The notes: a model not told the origin generated them from the sequence alone. A stretch of 64,000 nt of DNA from Hexactinellida sp. DTS-2022 (GCA_028753945.1 JAPNXP010000014.1:1984001-2048000); one strand, 5' to 3'. Counted from the stretch's first letter, positions 1 through 11,134 are shown. Made by a program: numbers and translations.

Positions 1-41
1 ACCAATGAAATTTACTTGAGTATAATTGTTTATAATGAAAA

Positions 42-1104
42 ATGACATGTATATTTTCATTTCTTAGTGCTATTATCATTATCATACTCTTCTCTTTTCA
101 TCTAAATGGCAGGAATGATTCCATTGTTTTTAGCAGAAGAATTGGAAATTCTCTCGCTCGAGAGAGAGTGTTCAGAGATCGTAGTGATCCTTTGGAATTC
201 TATGATCTAGAATTGGTGCAGCGTTACCGCTTCTCAAGATCAGCAATATTAATGATTAAAGACATCATAGTTGATCATCTTAATTCAACAAATAGATCTC
301 ATGCTGCACATCCACATGTACAAGTTTGTGTTGGTCTACACTTTTTTGCATCTGGGACTAAAGATATAATTTGTGGTGATGGAGTTCACGTGAGCCAACC
401 CTCAGTTGCAGAGCCGTTGCACTCGGACTACATTCGGTATATTCAAAGTTTATTAGCATGCCCGGTTCTGCTGACAAAGTTAGGATTAAGTCCCAGTTGT
501 ATGAGCTCCCGAACCTACACGGCGTTCTTGGACTTGTAGATGGAACTCATGTTCATATTCAAAAGGCTTCTGAAATTGAGGCTGATTATGTAAACAGAAA
601 TTCTACCACTCCATAAATGTTCAAGCTATCTGTCTACCTGATGGTAGATTTTCCGTATTTGGAAGCTCTCTCAGTTTGGAACATATCTGGAGAATAACTT
701 CTTGGTTGGAGATCATGTCTTAGGTGATAGTGGATTAGTGGGTATATGCTGAAATCCTATTATTAACTTCATACCGGCAACCTGCTTCAAATGTCCAAGA
801 TAATTATAATTATTCCCACAAAAAAACGCGTGTATTAATCGAGCAAACCTTTGGGAGGTGGAAGAGAATATTTCATTGCCTTCACGGAGAGATCCGCATT
901 GCTCCAGATAAAGTATGCGCTATTATTCTTACATGTGCTGTTCTTCATAATATGGTTATTGTTTGGAAGCAATCCATGTTTGGAAGATTCCATTATTGAT
1001 CATCATACAAGTATGATGGATGAATCGTTCGCATTTGAAGAAACTGGGCATTTTGCTACAAAACACTACAGGAGTCAGTTTGTTATTCATAACTTTAGTT
1101 GAAT
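42..1104 (+). pseudogene. PIF/Harbinger transposase (HARBI1-like nuclease), decayed
   Basis: This is a DDE nuclease relic of the PIF/Harbinger superfamily, the enzyme that cuts and joins element ends in the nucleus. The first frame (42-539) holds the family's N-terminal block with RDRSDPLEFYD, LVQRYRFSR, FFASG and GVHVSQPSV. A frame change follows, then GLVDGTHVHIQ with the first catalytic Asp at 539-541, HSINVQAIC at about 609-636, GDSG with the second Asp at 726-728, and IEQTFGRWKR with the catalytic Glu at 841-843, ending in LTCAVLHNMV. At least three frameshifts or stops separate these blocks, so no active protein is made. The Myb/SANT partner of the same element lies downstream on the same strand. 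I did not find convincing terminal repeats, and the 5' end may lie outside the window. Family assignment is firm; exact limits are not. Confidence 0.88.
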
Positions 1105-1175
1105 TATTAAGATTGTATTTAAACGCTACTATACAATTAATCTAATTTATATATCAAAGAGCATAAGTTGTATCC

Positions 1176-1378
1176 AGGCTTGGGGTGATTATCATTACAA
1201 TTGTAATCGATTGTAATCGATTACAACATTTTCTGTAATCGTAATGGTAATCGTAATCACTTACTAGTAATCAGCCCCAACCTAGGCTTGGGGTTGATTA
1301 CGATTACAATCGTTGTTGATTGTAATCGATTACAACATTTCCTGTAATTGTTATCACTCACTAGTGATCAACCCCAGG
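1176..1378. mobile_element. Two adjacent ~100-bp palindromic MITEs
   Basis: Two back-to-back copies (about 1176-1285 and 1283-1378) each begin with GGCTTGGGGTTGATTA-like sequence and end with its complement (TAATCAGCCCCAACC; TGATCAACCCCAGG). Their interiors are built from GTAATCGATTAC motifs. The elements share a border. No coding capacity. Confidence 0.65.
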
Positions 1379-1617
1379 TCTGGTTGTATCTAATGCATTC
1401 ATCACATAAATATTAAACAACATATAAACAACAAGTGCTTTGTATATTGTAACATGAAACAGTTCACTAAAACAAAATAAAGCATATCGACATCAAAATT
1501 TCTGCGTCATTTGCGTTACGAAAATATACAGTTTCATTAATGATTTCGTAGGTCGGCGTCTCCCGTATATATAAATTGCTGCTGAGTACTTGCATTAAGT
1601 TAACAATACCGAAAAAA

Positions 1618-2376
1618 ATGGAAAATAAACGCAAAAACAAATTGGACCAGCGAAGAAGAATGCAGTCTCATTAATGAAATTGAATCAGCAGGTGAGATTT
1701 TGAGAGGCTCAGGAAATAGTGCTGACAATAACAAAAAGAAGAAACAAATCTGGAGAGACATTGTAGTGAAACTTAATTCAGCATATGGCAATGGCAGAGC
1801 TGTAGAAAACGTAAATAAAAAATGGACTAACATTAAGCTAAACGCCAAGTCTAAAATTGATGCAAGCTTTAGGGAAGCCAGAAAGACTGGAGGGTACAAA
1901 CACTGCTGGACATGTGGAAGATGAGGATATGCTCATTATATCAGCAGATAGAGGTATTTCTGACTGTGCAGATCGGGTAACAGATGTTTCAAAACACTCA
2001 TGCTTTTAGTGGAATTTCAGGTGTTGATGATCTTTTCCAAACACCAGCTGGGAACAATGAAATCCCAATAGCATCAAATAGCTTAACAGCATCAACAGAG
2101 GGTCCCGTTGAATTTGAAGTCCGTCCAATTTTAGAGTCTCCAGAAGTTGAAATCCCGACATATAAGCCATCAAAGAAAAGTCGGAAGAGGAGGCGAACTG
2201 TTCATAACCAAGATGATTCGGTCGAGTTATTGAGAGCTGCAGACTTACTTCCATTACAGCAGGAAGTTTTCTATCCACAGATGGCTGTATTCTCAGCACA
2301 GCTTCAGTTGATAGAAGAGCAGAGGGAGTATTATAGATTGAAACGTCTAAGACTGTTGGAAAAATCATGTAAATGA
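1618..2376 (+). pseudogene. Harbinger Myb/SANT-like DNA-binding partner protein, frameshifted
   Basis: In PIF/Harbinger elements a second protein with a Myb/SANT-like trihelix binds the element ends and brings the nuclease to the nucleus. The first ATG is at 1618. A frame change is needed within about 25 bases, after which KTNWTSEEECSLINEI, IWRDIVVKLNSAYG and VNKKWTNIKLNAKSK form the DNA-binding domain with its spaced Trp residues. After about 1900 another frame change leads to 1984-2376, which has an acidic and Ser/Thr-rich stretch, a basic KKSRKRRR cluster that may act as a nuclear signal, and a Gln/Glu/Leu-rich C-terminal helix (LIEEQREYYRLKRLRLLEK). Same strand and adjacent to the nuclease relic, as expected for one element. 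At least two frameshifts, so it is dead. Confidence 0.78.
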
Positions 2377-2401
2377 TTTCCAACAGTATTGTGAATATTT
2401 A

Positions 2402-2944
2402 CACTACCGGCCAAAAGTATTTGAACAGCAATAATTTGTATTTATACATTCAAGTTTCTAGCAGCATAATAGCATTGGTAGATGCATCAACACTGCTATT
2501 TACATAAAACGATATGTAAAATATAATAAAATAACAAATTTTTGAATTTACATTTATATGGAGGTGTTAAACTCATTAACTATATAATTAGCTAATTAAA
2601 TAGATAATTCTGATCATAATGAGAATATAGAAGTTTTGATTACAGATTTGAATTCCACATGGTCGAATTACTCTAGGTGCCTAATTTCAAATCAATACGT
2701 TTATATTCTACTGGAATACAGCCACATTCCCATTTGTGCCACAAGTGGCACGTGGCAGATAAACTTATGCCACTTCATGGATATTGACTAAAATGACGTG
2801 AATTCAAAAGCTTTTTTACTTTATAACTATAGTAAGATATTTATAGTATTTTCAGAATTGTTTAAACAGCCGTTATTAAGTTACCAGACGACTATTGTGG
2901 CTGCATTAAAATTCCATTTGTTCAAATACTTTGGCTGGTTAGTG
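2402..2944. mobile_element. Tc1-like MITE, 543 bp, TA target duplication
   Basis: Left end CACTACCGGCCAAAAGTATT and right end AATACTTTGGCTGGTTAGTG are imperfect inverted repeats flanked by TA (2400-2401 and 2945-2946). CACTxxCCGGxCAAAAGT-type ends are typical of Tc1-group elements. No transposase inside. Further copies lie at 48,150-49,154 and 58,254-58,560. Confidence 0.78.
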
Positions 2945-3221
2945 TATATAAACCCTTTCTATATGGCAATGCATATTAGAACTAGGTAGGATTATACAAC
3001 ATTTCAAACAATGTAGATAAGTTTATTCATACAAGCAAGAATATTATGCTACGAATTATATCATGTGATACACACAAGAAACCCTTCAAAAATATTTAGC
3101 GTTTATTTGAAGTCTAATATTAATCAAGGTAGATTAAATGTTCGATGGAAGTAAATTTGAACAACATTTATGAAGTAATTAGTGAAAATCGAATCAAATA
3201 CAATATTTAAGACACCTCTCT

Positions 3222-3350
3222 ATGTTGCTTAAAGTTCGGTCTTAAGATCGAACTTAAATCTTAGTGAATACGACTTAAGATCGAACTTAAGACTTAAGTA
3301 CTAAGATCAATCTTAAGTTCGTTCTTAAGTTCTTAGTAAATACGGCCTCT
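3222..3350. repeat. Short palindromic repeat (AACTTAAG-type foldback)
   Basis: About 130 bases made of alternating CTTAAGATCGAACTTAAG and complementary CTTAAGTTCGTTCTTAAG, bounded by AGTGAATACG and CTTAGTAAATACGGCC. Likely a small MITE or its remnant. No protein. Confidence 0.5.
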
Positions 3351-3433
3351 TACTGTATTAATTATTTAGATAGATACTGCCTTGTAGTTTTTATAATATT
3401 TGTACAATTATTATTTTATTTTATTTAGCTCTC

Positions 3434-3874
3434 ATGTCTGCTTCAACTTTACAACTAGTGCTATTGTTCTCATGCAGCTCTGGGGTTATAGCTTACGAGT
3501 ACTGTGGGACATACTGTATAATGGCTAGCGTATTTGGACTTTTTGGTACGCTATTTTGTATGTGCGGACTATTCTGCTTTATTGGCATACTCACAATGCT
3601 AATATACTACCTAGTAGACTTATCTCGTAAAAACGTGAGCGCTCCCACTGTACATTACCAGACCCATTCGCCTCCTCAAGTCTACAATCCGCAACCACCT
3701 CAGACTCCCTCTATACAGATACAACCTCCCACACAGACCCTGCTTGCTATAGCTCCTTCTTTAGCCCAGAGCAGACCTACCTCCTACCCTATTGCGACAG
3801 AAAGGCCTCTCTCTCATGTACTGAATGACTCCTCTCAAGCTGCTAAAGATGTTATCCCACTCATTATAACATAA
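3434..3874 (+). CDS. Small membrane protein with Pro-rich tail (possible host exon)
   Basis: A clean 146-residue frame unlike any transposon protein here. Residues 1-20 look like a signal peptide (MSASTLQLVLLF...). A very short Cys/Tyr motif, YEYCGTYC, follows, then a strongly hydrophobic segment (about residues 28-60) with several Cys. The rest is a hydrophilic Pro/Gln/Thr-rich tail (SPPQVYNPQPPQTP) that would face the cytosol. The layout recalls small Shisa- or CYYR1-like type I membrane proteins, but I cannot prove homology. A T-rich tract ending TTTATTTAG (3429) just before the ATG looks like a 3' splice site, so upstream exons may exist. No AATAAA signal is evident after the stop. It could also be a chance frame, but its composition and ordered architecture argue against that. 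Confidence 0.45.
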   Translation: MSASTLQLVLLFSCSSGVIAYEYCGTYCIMASVFGLFGTLFCMCGLFCFIGILTMLIYYLVDLSRKNVSAPTVHYQTHSPPQVYNPQPPQTPSIQIQPPTQTLLAIAPSLAQSRPTSYPIATERPLSHVLNDSSQAAKDVIPLIIT

Positions 3875-4197
3875 ATTAATATGCAGAAATTGCATTTTAT
3901 TTAGTAATTAACTTTTACCGTATATGTTTCTTTAAAAAACAACTTTATTGATTCTCTTTCTTGAATATTTTCTGAATTAACTACTCTGGTTATTGATGTG
4001 CAATGTACTTTAGGGACATATGGAATATGAAAAATTATACACTCAATGTGTCTAACCTTTACTTCCGATCAAGCGATCATTATCTAAGCCCTGTTCTATG
4101 ACGATTACTTACTTTCACAGTTTACCAAGAAATTGAGATGTGAATCTATAAGTGATATGCTAATCGAATGATTTATGAAGCCGTAACAAAGACAGTT
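3875..4197. other. No feature recognised
   Basis: AT-rich spacer between the small membrane-protein frame and the first satellite block. No frame, repeat or RNA structure that I can support. Confidence 0.5.
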
Positions 4198-4642
4198 TGT
4201 AAACGGTAATGGATAGATATATTCCTGCTTATAGTAATACGTAAAGTAATATATTTACTCATAAACGGTGCGCAAAAGTACCTCTCTATAATAACATTTG
4301 TGCTTATTATGCTCCCCGACTAAGAAATATACATTTTTCATAAACGGTGCGCAAACTACCTCTCTATAATAACAACTGTGCATATTATGCTCCCCGATAA
4401 AGAAATATACATTTGTCAGAAACGGTGCGCAAAAGTACCTCTCTATAATAACAACAGTCCAGATTATGTTAACAAAAAAGTAATATATCTACTCATAAAC
4501 AGTGCGCAAAGTACCTCTCTATAATAACATCAGTGCTTATTATGTTCCCAACTAAGTAATATATTTACTAACAAACGGTGCACAAAAGTACCTCTCTATA
4601 ATAATAACTGTCCAGACTATGTTCCCAACTAAGTAATATATT
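4198..4642 (+). repeat. 79-bp satellite, small outlying block (about 5 monomers)
   Basis: Tandem copies of AACGGTGCGCAAAAGTACC, then TCTCTATAATAACAAC, GTGCTTATTATGCTCC and ACTAAGAAATATAC. Two starts at 4263 and 4342 give a period of 79. It is the same family as the large field at 27.5-47.5 kb, in what I call the forward orientation. The last two monomers carry the variant AAGTAATATATTTACTAAC. Confidence 0.85.
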
Positions 4643-4735
4643 TACTAACTAGCGCGCTTCGCATGCTAGGTCGCTTCGCGGCAGAACACAACCACACACA
4701 CCAACCGCTTAGCGGTTGGTGTGTGTGGTTTATAT
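4643..4735 (-). mobile_element. Helitron-type 3' end remnant plus perfect 41-bp palindrome
   Basis: The satellite stops abruptly at a CTAG followed by GCGCGCTTCGC-type sequence. On the minus strand this reads GC-rich hairpin then CTAG|T, like the 3' end of the Helitron at 29,832. Just beyond, 4690-4709 and 4711-4730 are exact 20-base complements around one central base. Each arm contains CCACACACACCAACC, which also occurs at the 5' end of the large Helitron. The other end of this insertion was not found, so the Helitron assignment is tentative; the palindrome is certain. Confidence 0.5.
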
Positions 4736-4877
4736 ACTTCTAAACATTGATTTAAAGCGTAAATAGGCCTAAATAGTAAAATTTAACAATGTGAAATTTT
4801 AGTGATTACGTCATCAGGCGATAATGAGTAAGGATATTGGTGATCTGGTGTGACCAACGTGTCCGCATCATTAATGT

Positions 4878-5085
4878 AGGAAGAAAAGGTCACTAAATAG
4901 TATAGCACCAAAATATACATATAGATGTCCGTGAATTAACATTCAAAGTTTGGCAATAGCAACCAGGAAGAAAAGTTCACTAAATATAGCACCAAAATAT
5001 AAAGATGTGCGTAAATTGTCTTTCAAAGATTGACAATAGCAAACAGGAAGAAAAGATCACTAAAGATAGCACCAAAATATAAAGA
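4878..5085. repeat. Tandem repeat, ~80-87 bp unit, 2.5 copies
   Basis: AGGAAGAAAAGxTCACTAAA and TAGCACCAAAATATA recur at 4878, 4965 and 5045 (periods 87 and 80). No coding meaning. The remaining sequence between 4740 and 5827 shows nothing else I can name. Confidence 0.75.
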
Positions 5086-5827
5086 GAAATTCTGGACTAC
5101 TAATTATGAACTTCCAGTCATGGGGAAAAAATTAGAGCGTTCTGAAGAACTTTCTTCGGACATCCCATTCTAACCTGCCAAAAATTAGGCTACCTGTCCT
5201 TAAGGCCCGTCTTTAGAGCACTAGGCTCCTCTATGCACGTCGGGCAAAGAAAGGAAAAGCCGAGTTTAATGTCATTATTTCCTAAATTTTTCAAGTTAAT
5301 CAGCCAACTCGTTTTGAAGGGGCAGCCAATTGAAATTCACCTTTGATCAAGAGTTTGGCTCTTCGATTATATTATATACAAGCCAAACTTAAGACCCTAG
5401 CCAAATCGCATATTGATTAGTAATCGATTGAATTCACATAGAATAGTTAGTATGCCTGTAGCATAGTTGTCAGAACTGATTTGCGTCACTTAGTATGCAT
5501 ACACGAGTCAATTTTGATTAGTCAGTCTGGAATTCCGTCATCAGAGTGGGGGTCCGTCATCAGAGAATGATCAGAATTAATTGAAACTTGAAACTAAGCT
5601 ACTGTATATAGTTGTGTTGGGAGTGAGCCTATCTTTTCAAATCTAACTGACCTGGGAACCTCACAAGAGGGTGACGAATGGGCAGTCGAAGGTAGGCAGT
5701 CGAAGTCAGACTTCAAAGGGCTGTAATTTTAAAAGTTTGTATTGTAAAGATTAGATCTAGGTCTATTCCCAATTACATATGTATTCATTAGTTTACACTT
5801 GGTCTCAACCAATTTGGAACAATTTTG

Positions 5828-6002
5828 CAGGGCTTTTCACGAGTCATTTGATTGACTCGATGACTCGCAAGTCACCATGAGTCATCGAGTCAGACTCGGT
5901 GACTCGAGTCACTGAATTTTGACACGAGTCAATTGACTCGGTGACTCGAGTCACTGAATTTTGTCACAAGTCAGATGACTCGGTGACTCATGAAAAGCCC
6001 TG
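5828..6002. mobile_element. hAT-type MITE with GAGTCA motifs, 8-bp TSD
   Basis: A 175-bp element with ends CAGGGCTTTTCACGAGTCA and TGACTCATGAAAAGCCCTG. It is flanked by a perfect 8-bp duplication CAATTTTG (5820-5827 and 6003-6010), which together with the CAGGG ends points to hAT. The interior is a series of GACTCGGTGACTCGAGTCA palindromes. A second copy lies at 48,308-48,481. Confidence 0.88.
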
Positions 6003-6010
6003 CAATTTTG

Positions 6011-7061
6011 TGACCTGACGCGCACCTAAACATTTAATTTCATTTGAAAGTGTCCTTTCATGATGACTAAGCCATTCCTAGACATTCAAATGGTCGCTAC
6101 ATCAAAACTAGAGGTCAGATTCACCGGAGATTTTCAGTGTTGCAATATTTTATAGGGTACTATCAAAAGACACTCTAAACTCAATTTCCATATTTTGTAA
6201 AGACAACTGCCTCACAGGCGGAACTGTTTTGTAACCTATAAAACGTTCAAAATATTAATACAAGAGCTAATAGTAGCGTGAATGTTAAAAAGCTAGCATT
6301 CTGAAATCATAATACTACAATAAGGAGCCAAATTTTGAATATCACAAAAATCTCTCTTTGAATCTCTTCGGCAATGAAATTCAAATTAGCTCAGTTATCG
6401 GACTTACACACGAGTAATATTTATATTTTTAATTAGTAAATAATTAATTTACAGTCACATGATCTGGCCAGCCAGTGGCTGGAATTGAGCACCTCATTAG
6501 TAGATGCTGTTTTGTATATGAAATCATCAGTATTATGAGTCCTATAAATAGGTAAATAAGTATTGATTTTCTATATTATATTACTTCAAATAGAAATAGA
6601 AAAAGCATTCCCAAATTAACAGCTATAAAAATAAAAAGTTTACATGTTAAACTAGAGGTTTTTGGGAAACAACACGATTTGAAAGCAATATGAACATTTG
6701 GTTGTTCTTAAATTTGTTTACATCAATTTAAAACAACAATTGTTAACAAACATGTAATAACCGAGTTAAAAAAAGTTTCGTAGTTATAATAACCGTTGGA
6801 AGTATGCTGATGTACCGTCGAAACCTGTTTTTTCTAGCACCGGTCATTTAATTAATCGGTTGTTGCTAACTAACTATTTATTCTGAATGTGTAAGAGATT
6901 CCAATTTTATTATATTAAAAATCTGTTTATTCTACCTTTTTGATTTTCTTACTTTATTACATGCTAAGAAAAGGTTGGAAAAAACCAGTTTTGACATGGA
7001 TATGACTGAACTAAGTTGGCAGATACGAGTAAATAAACCGATAGTTTAAATAAACCAAATA
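6011..7061. other. No feature recognised
   Basis: About 1 kb of AT-rich sequence with no reading frame above background, no clear inverted or tandem repeat and no RNA gene that I can recognise. Confidence 0.5.
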
Positions 7062-7493
7062 CCGTATTTCCCCGTATAAGCGCCCCGGCGCTTATTGTTT
7101 TCGTGAACCAAAATCATCGTGTAATATTTGTGAAAAATCGAGAATATAATATTTAGGCCGGTTCTAATGGTTTCCACCAACAGCAGTGTTTTATACAGCA
7201 ATTTGTAAATACGCTCCTAATCCTGTTCAGATCCTATTTTCATACGCTTAAATCACTGATTAATGTTAGGGAATAGGAGTATATGCAAATTTTTCGCGCT
7301 CCTAATTGATTTTTCCCTAAATTATACTCCAAAAGGAGCGTCTCGCGCACTTGGATAATTCCCTGACCAACAGTATACCTACCGATGTTGTCAAAATCAA
7401 TGGAATTATATTACAGTGATTAACTAATGTGTATAAATTTAATCATACCTTTGTCATTGTTATTAACCCGGCGCTTAATCGGGTAAAGACGTA
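7062..7493. mobile_element. Candidate MITE with ACCGTATTT...AAGCGCC ends
   Basis: The left end ACCGTATTTCCCCGTATAAG followed by CGCCCCGGCGC is roughly matched by the right end AACCCGGCGCTTAATCGGGT. The ACCGTATTT start is shared with the better defined MITE at 41,345-41,605. The pairing is imperfect, so the right limit is uncertain. Confidence 0.4.
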
Positions 7494-7983
7494 GTTTTAA
7501 AAAACGATAGTAATTAATTAAGCATAATAAATAAATAATAAGTGCAGTAAAAATTCCCGGAAAATGATAGTTAGAATTACGCGCTAACAGAAAAATCCGG
7601 TTTCAACGGTAACTGGAGCAGATATAATAGTAAACAATAAAAATTTGAGTAAACCTGCAATACAATACATTTTATGTGAAAAGAAATTGTGTCGACCGAG
7701 TGAAGAGCGAAAGAAGCGAATCCCAATTAGTTCTTATGTGACGTGATTATCCCATAGATCTCTATAGATGTGGCCAAAAACGAACGCAGTATCCATTTCG
7801 ATACATCGGAAAATATAATGGCCGATCTCGTATCTATCGTTAAAAAGGATCGCGATCATGATCCCACATTTATCTGTAGACTACAGAATCCATTGTGAAA
7901 TTTACGCGTATTAGGAACTTATACTAGGAATCGCTTATACCGCGATAGGTTATACTTTGTAGGAGTAAGCTCACTTGTCTGGG

Positions 7984-9412
7984 ATGCAGAAAATCCTAAT
8001 TAAAATCTTGTGAATCCTCTTGACCATCTGAAACATCCACATCCACATCCACATCCACAATCACTGATTTGGTACGGAAATACCTCCCTTGCGAATAACC
8101 ATCTCCATATTTTGATATTTGCTCTCTAAACTTCGCATTATTCATTTCATCTTCAGCAAAGATGTCTTTCCACCAGATTGGACTTTTTCTAGTCATGTTC
8201 CGTTTATCATCAAGCAGAAGAAATCGCTCCTTTGTGCGCATGAAAGGATTATATGGAGAAAAGCGTGGGAATATATTTTGTACAGCTTTATATCCATCTA
8301 TGCACCGGATGATGGCCGAAGCAGCACCCAGTTTTAGCGCATCCAATCCAGCTTTTTCTTTCTTCGGGACCATTTGAACAGTTTAAACAAGAGATTGTGC
8401 ATAGTTTCGTTATTCAAACAAGATTCATTCAAACAAGAGATTGTACATAGCTTCGTTATAATTTGTAGTCATTCCAAAAAATTTATATTGTTCGTCATTG
8501 TAATAGAATTGTGAGATTTGTTTAACGTGTTCAACTAATGCCACAGCTAGATAGTCAGAGTGGTGAGGCAAAGTAGAATTGTCCAAAAGTGCTCTTTTGT
8601 AGTCACACCAGCTATATATACCACCTGGGCATAATTGGTGTTCTACGGACGCATTGAGGTCATTAGCTCCAATATTAAATGGTAATGCATCTATTTCATC
8701 CTTTGCACCAGTAGGATTTCTCTCATTATTTTCTAGAGTAATACGATACTGGTGGCAAATTCTTCCAGATATCGAGGGAGCATGTATTTGATTTCCTTAT
8801 GCTGAGATTCGACTGGTGCTTCCCCCAATAATACTTATCTGCTTTTAATTAATTCGTAATAAGATTATTCATAATGGTTCTCATAACGTGGCTTAGACAA
8901 TCGATCTTCCTGATGTTCATATTAATACCCAATTGCTGATATAGATGTGTTAGGTTTTATTCAAGGATTCCACAGCATCATTATCGCCATCACTTTCGAG
9001 TGTATGAAAAACGATACCTCTCTCGTAAGCATGTTTAACTTTTCTTCACGTTGTGGTCTGCTATTATTTTGAGGGGTAATAGAGGCGTCTTTAAACTACT
9101 ATGCTCTCCGCCATGTTGTATAGTTATATCGTTCAGATCTACGTTGTCTTCTAGTGATGAATCCATACAGATGCTGTTCGGAATCAACTCCTTCAAAGAT
9201 CTGTTGTGATGAGTTTCGGAAGTAAGGATAGTACCCGAATTCTCTTTTCCGAACTGGGCACTTAAGTTGCACTCCTGTCTCTTACTTTGAGATTCTCCCG
9301 TAATGTTATTATCATTATTGACCGGATAGAGGTCTGCAAATTCAGCTGATAAACTAAATCGCTCTTGATCTTTACGCTGGACATGATGTTGTAATCTGTT
9401 TATATGAGTCAC
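7984..9412 (-). pseudogene. Mutator-like transposase relic (CPxGxxSWC type), broken
   Basis: Reading down the minus strand from about 9412, after an unassigned Ser/Asn-rich N-terminal part, there is GIVFHTLESDGDNDAVESL at about 9030-8960. A frame-shifted block with IRKIDCLSHVMRTIMNNL follows. Further on are GANDLNASVEHQLCPGGIYS and WCDYKRALL (about 8670-8590), then LGAASAIIRCIDGYKAV and NPFMRTKERFLLLDDKR at 8373-8200. The order SDGD, C-x-x-H, CPxGxxSWC, then an N/IDGYxxV block fits the animal Mutator-like transposase family I know from cnidarian and arthropod genomes. The last frame ends with a short Asp-Val repeat (DVDVDVDV) encoded by CATCCA repeats, probably local slippage. Several stops and frameshifts make it non-functional. 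I am fairly sure it is a transposase and less sure of the subfamily. Confidence 0.6.
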
Positions 9413-9569
9413 TTTGGTCCTCCCATCATAATGTCGTATTTGGATATCGATGATCCATCAACCTAAGAATTCATGCCCCTTCCCACTTATCCCGTAATTT
9501 CCGGTCTACTCTCTGTTGGATGGATAGTAGAACTATTATCACCCGTGTGGAATTTCGATATACATTGTA

Positions 9570-9996
9570 CAGTGGAACTCGCTTAGTACGTACTCGGCTT
9601 AAGACGTACTGTCAGATATTACGTACTGTTCGCTAATAACCGATTTTCTCTACTATCTGATCCATTATAAATGATTAGGTTAATACGTACTGGGATAAGA
9701 CGTACCAATTTATATTCCCAAGTCAACAAAATGTATATATTTTAATTCGGTTAGTACGTACTCTAGAAAAGTATCAGCAGAACTCGGTTATTATTTGGTT
9801 TAAGTAAGCAGGTGACAACTAAAATACTTCAACCATATCGTTAGGTATGTTATGTACTTGTATACCATACATCTTAATCATATCATTGAACAAGTCAGTA
9901 TTTCAACTTGTGGAATATCCATACGGATAAGACGTACCTCGGTTAGTACGTACCTTTTCTTGTCTCCCAAGGTGGTACGTCTTAACCGAGTTATAC
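9570..9996. mobile_element. Tigger/pogo-type MITE, ~430 bp
   Basis: Begins TA|CAGTGGAACTCGCTTAGTAC, close to the CAGTGGAACCCCG end of the autonomous Tigger at 17,921. The right end reads ...CTTAACCGAGTTATACT in the inverted sense. Inside, TTAGTACGTAC and GACGTACxxxxTTA motifs repeat in both orientations. No coding sequence. The right tip is mutated, so its exact limit is approximate. Confidence 0.65.
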
Positions 9997-10371
9997 TTAA
10001 TTGAAAAATACGCACCTCTGTCGGCATTGCTCTCTTGCAGCATGATCCTCAACAAAATCTCTTAATTTGGCTAATTTTTAGCGCAAAAATTAATAAGTTG
10101 GATCATGAGACGCAGCCACTTATAAATTACTTGGCATGCACGAATCGCGCCATACATATGTTCGAAAGGTATAACCTTTGTACTAGTATGTGTTGTTGTA
10201 CGAAAAGAGTACAACACTAGGGGAAGATATATTTCCCAATCCCAAGTGTCGTCAACATTAACACCTAAGCATTTGTAAAAGAGCTATATTGCTTCTCTCT
10301 ACTTGAGAGATTCCCTGAGGATAATAAGCTGAGGTGTGTTTTACATATTCCTCACCCTCTGCATGTTCCTT
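9997..10371. other. No feature recognised
   Basis: Spacer of about 370 bases between the Tigger-type MITE and the THAP transposase relic. I see no repeat or coding signal I can support. Confidence 0.45.
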
Positions 10372-11134
10372 TCAGCTAAGTTCATTCAGAATTGGTGCCC
10401 AGATCCGAATGAAGGAATTCTGAATGCATATTCTCGAGAATGTTTCCGTTAACAATTTTGTAATTGTTTCAGTTCTATAGTAATATTTACAAGACTTAGG
10501 GTGGTAATTACAAAGATGGAGGAGTTCATTAACAGGCTCAGAATCAAAATTATGTGTAAGTTTCTGCAAGTAAATTGGTGAGCATGTCTAAAGAGTTAAT
10601 TTTAGAGTTCACTGATTTGGTAATATAATCTGGTAGTGGTATGGAAGAACTTTGAAAACTTAGCTTAACATGCAAGTCACTAGTAATGTGAATGCAATCT
10701 TTTCCCTGAGCTATTCCTGAATATATTTCGACGTGATATGCAGTGACAACACTTTCAGTTGTACAATGAGTGAAATTTAGATATTCTCTTGCTGTGTAAA
10801 TATATTTTACAATGTCCTCAATATCAGCACACCTAAATTGATCTCGGAATAGAGGAAGTTGGTCAGACTGTACAACAAGTTTAGTAGGTGGTTTTCAGAT
10901 GGATTTAGGAACAGTTGCTTGGCTTTTAGGAATTGAGTAATGATGAATAGTTGCTATTGGATTCATTGCCATATTGAGCCTAGTTTTGTATAAATGACGT
11001 AGAATGTACTTAGATTCGAAGTGATCGATACAAATTCTTGAAGAAGAAGTAACAGAAAAACCTTCACGGTTAATAATTGGGTGCAACTTCAGTAATAAAC
11101 AACTCCAAGATTTCGTGGAGTTAGGCTAAAACGG
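10372..11134 (-). pseudogene. THAP/P-element-type transposase fragment
   Basis: The minus strand carries the second half of a THAP zinc finger: RICIDHFESKYILR supplies the C-x-x-H pair, followed by the PKSQATVPKSI end of the domain near 10,900. A long region rich in hydrophobic and polar residues continues with DIEDIVKYIYTAREYLNF, HITSDLHVKLSF and LPDYITKSVNSKI, LDMLTNLLAETY. This pattern (xHIxxDLxVxxxF, LPxxIT, LxxLL) matches residues 190-240 of the P-element transposase at 62,206, so both belong to one family. The first two Cys of the finger and the catalytic RNase H-like domain are not visible. Stops and a frame change at about 10,570 break it. Confidence 0.65.
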
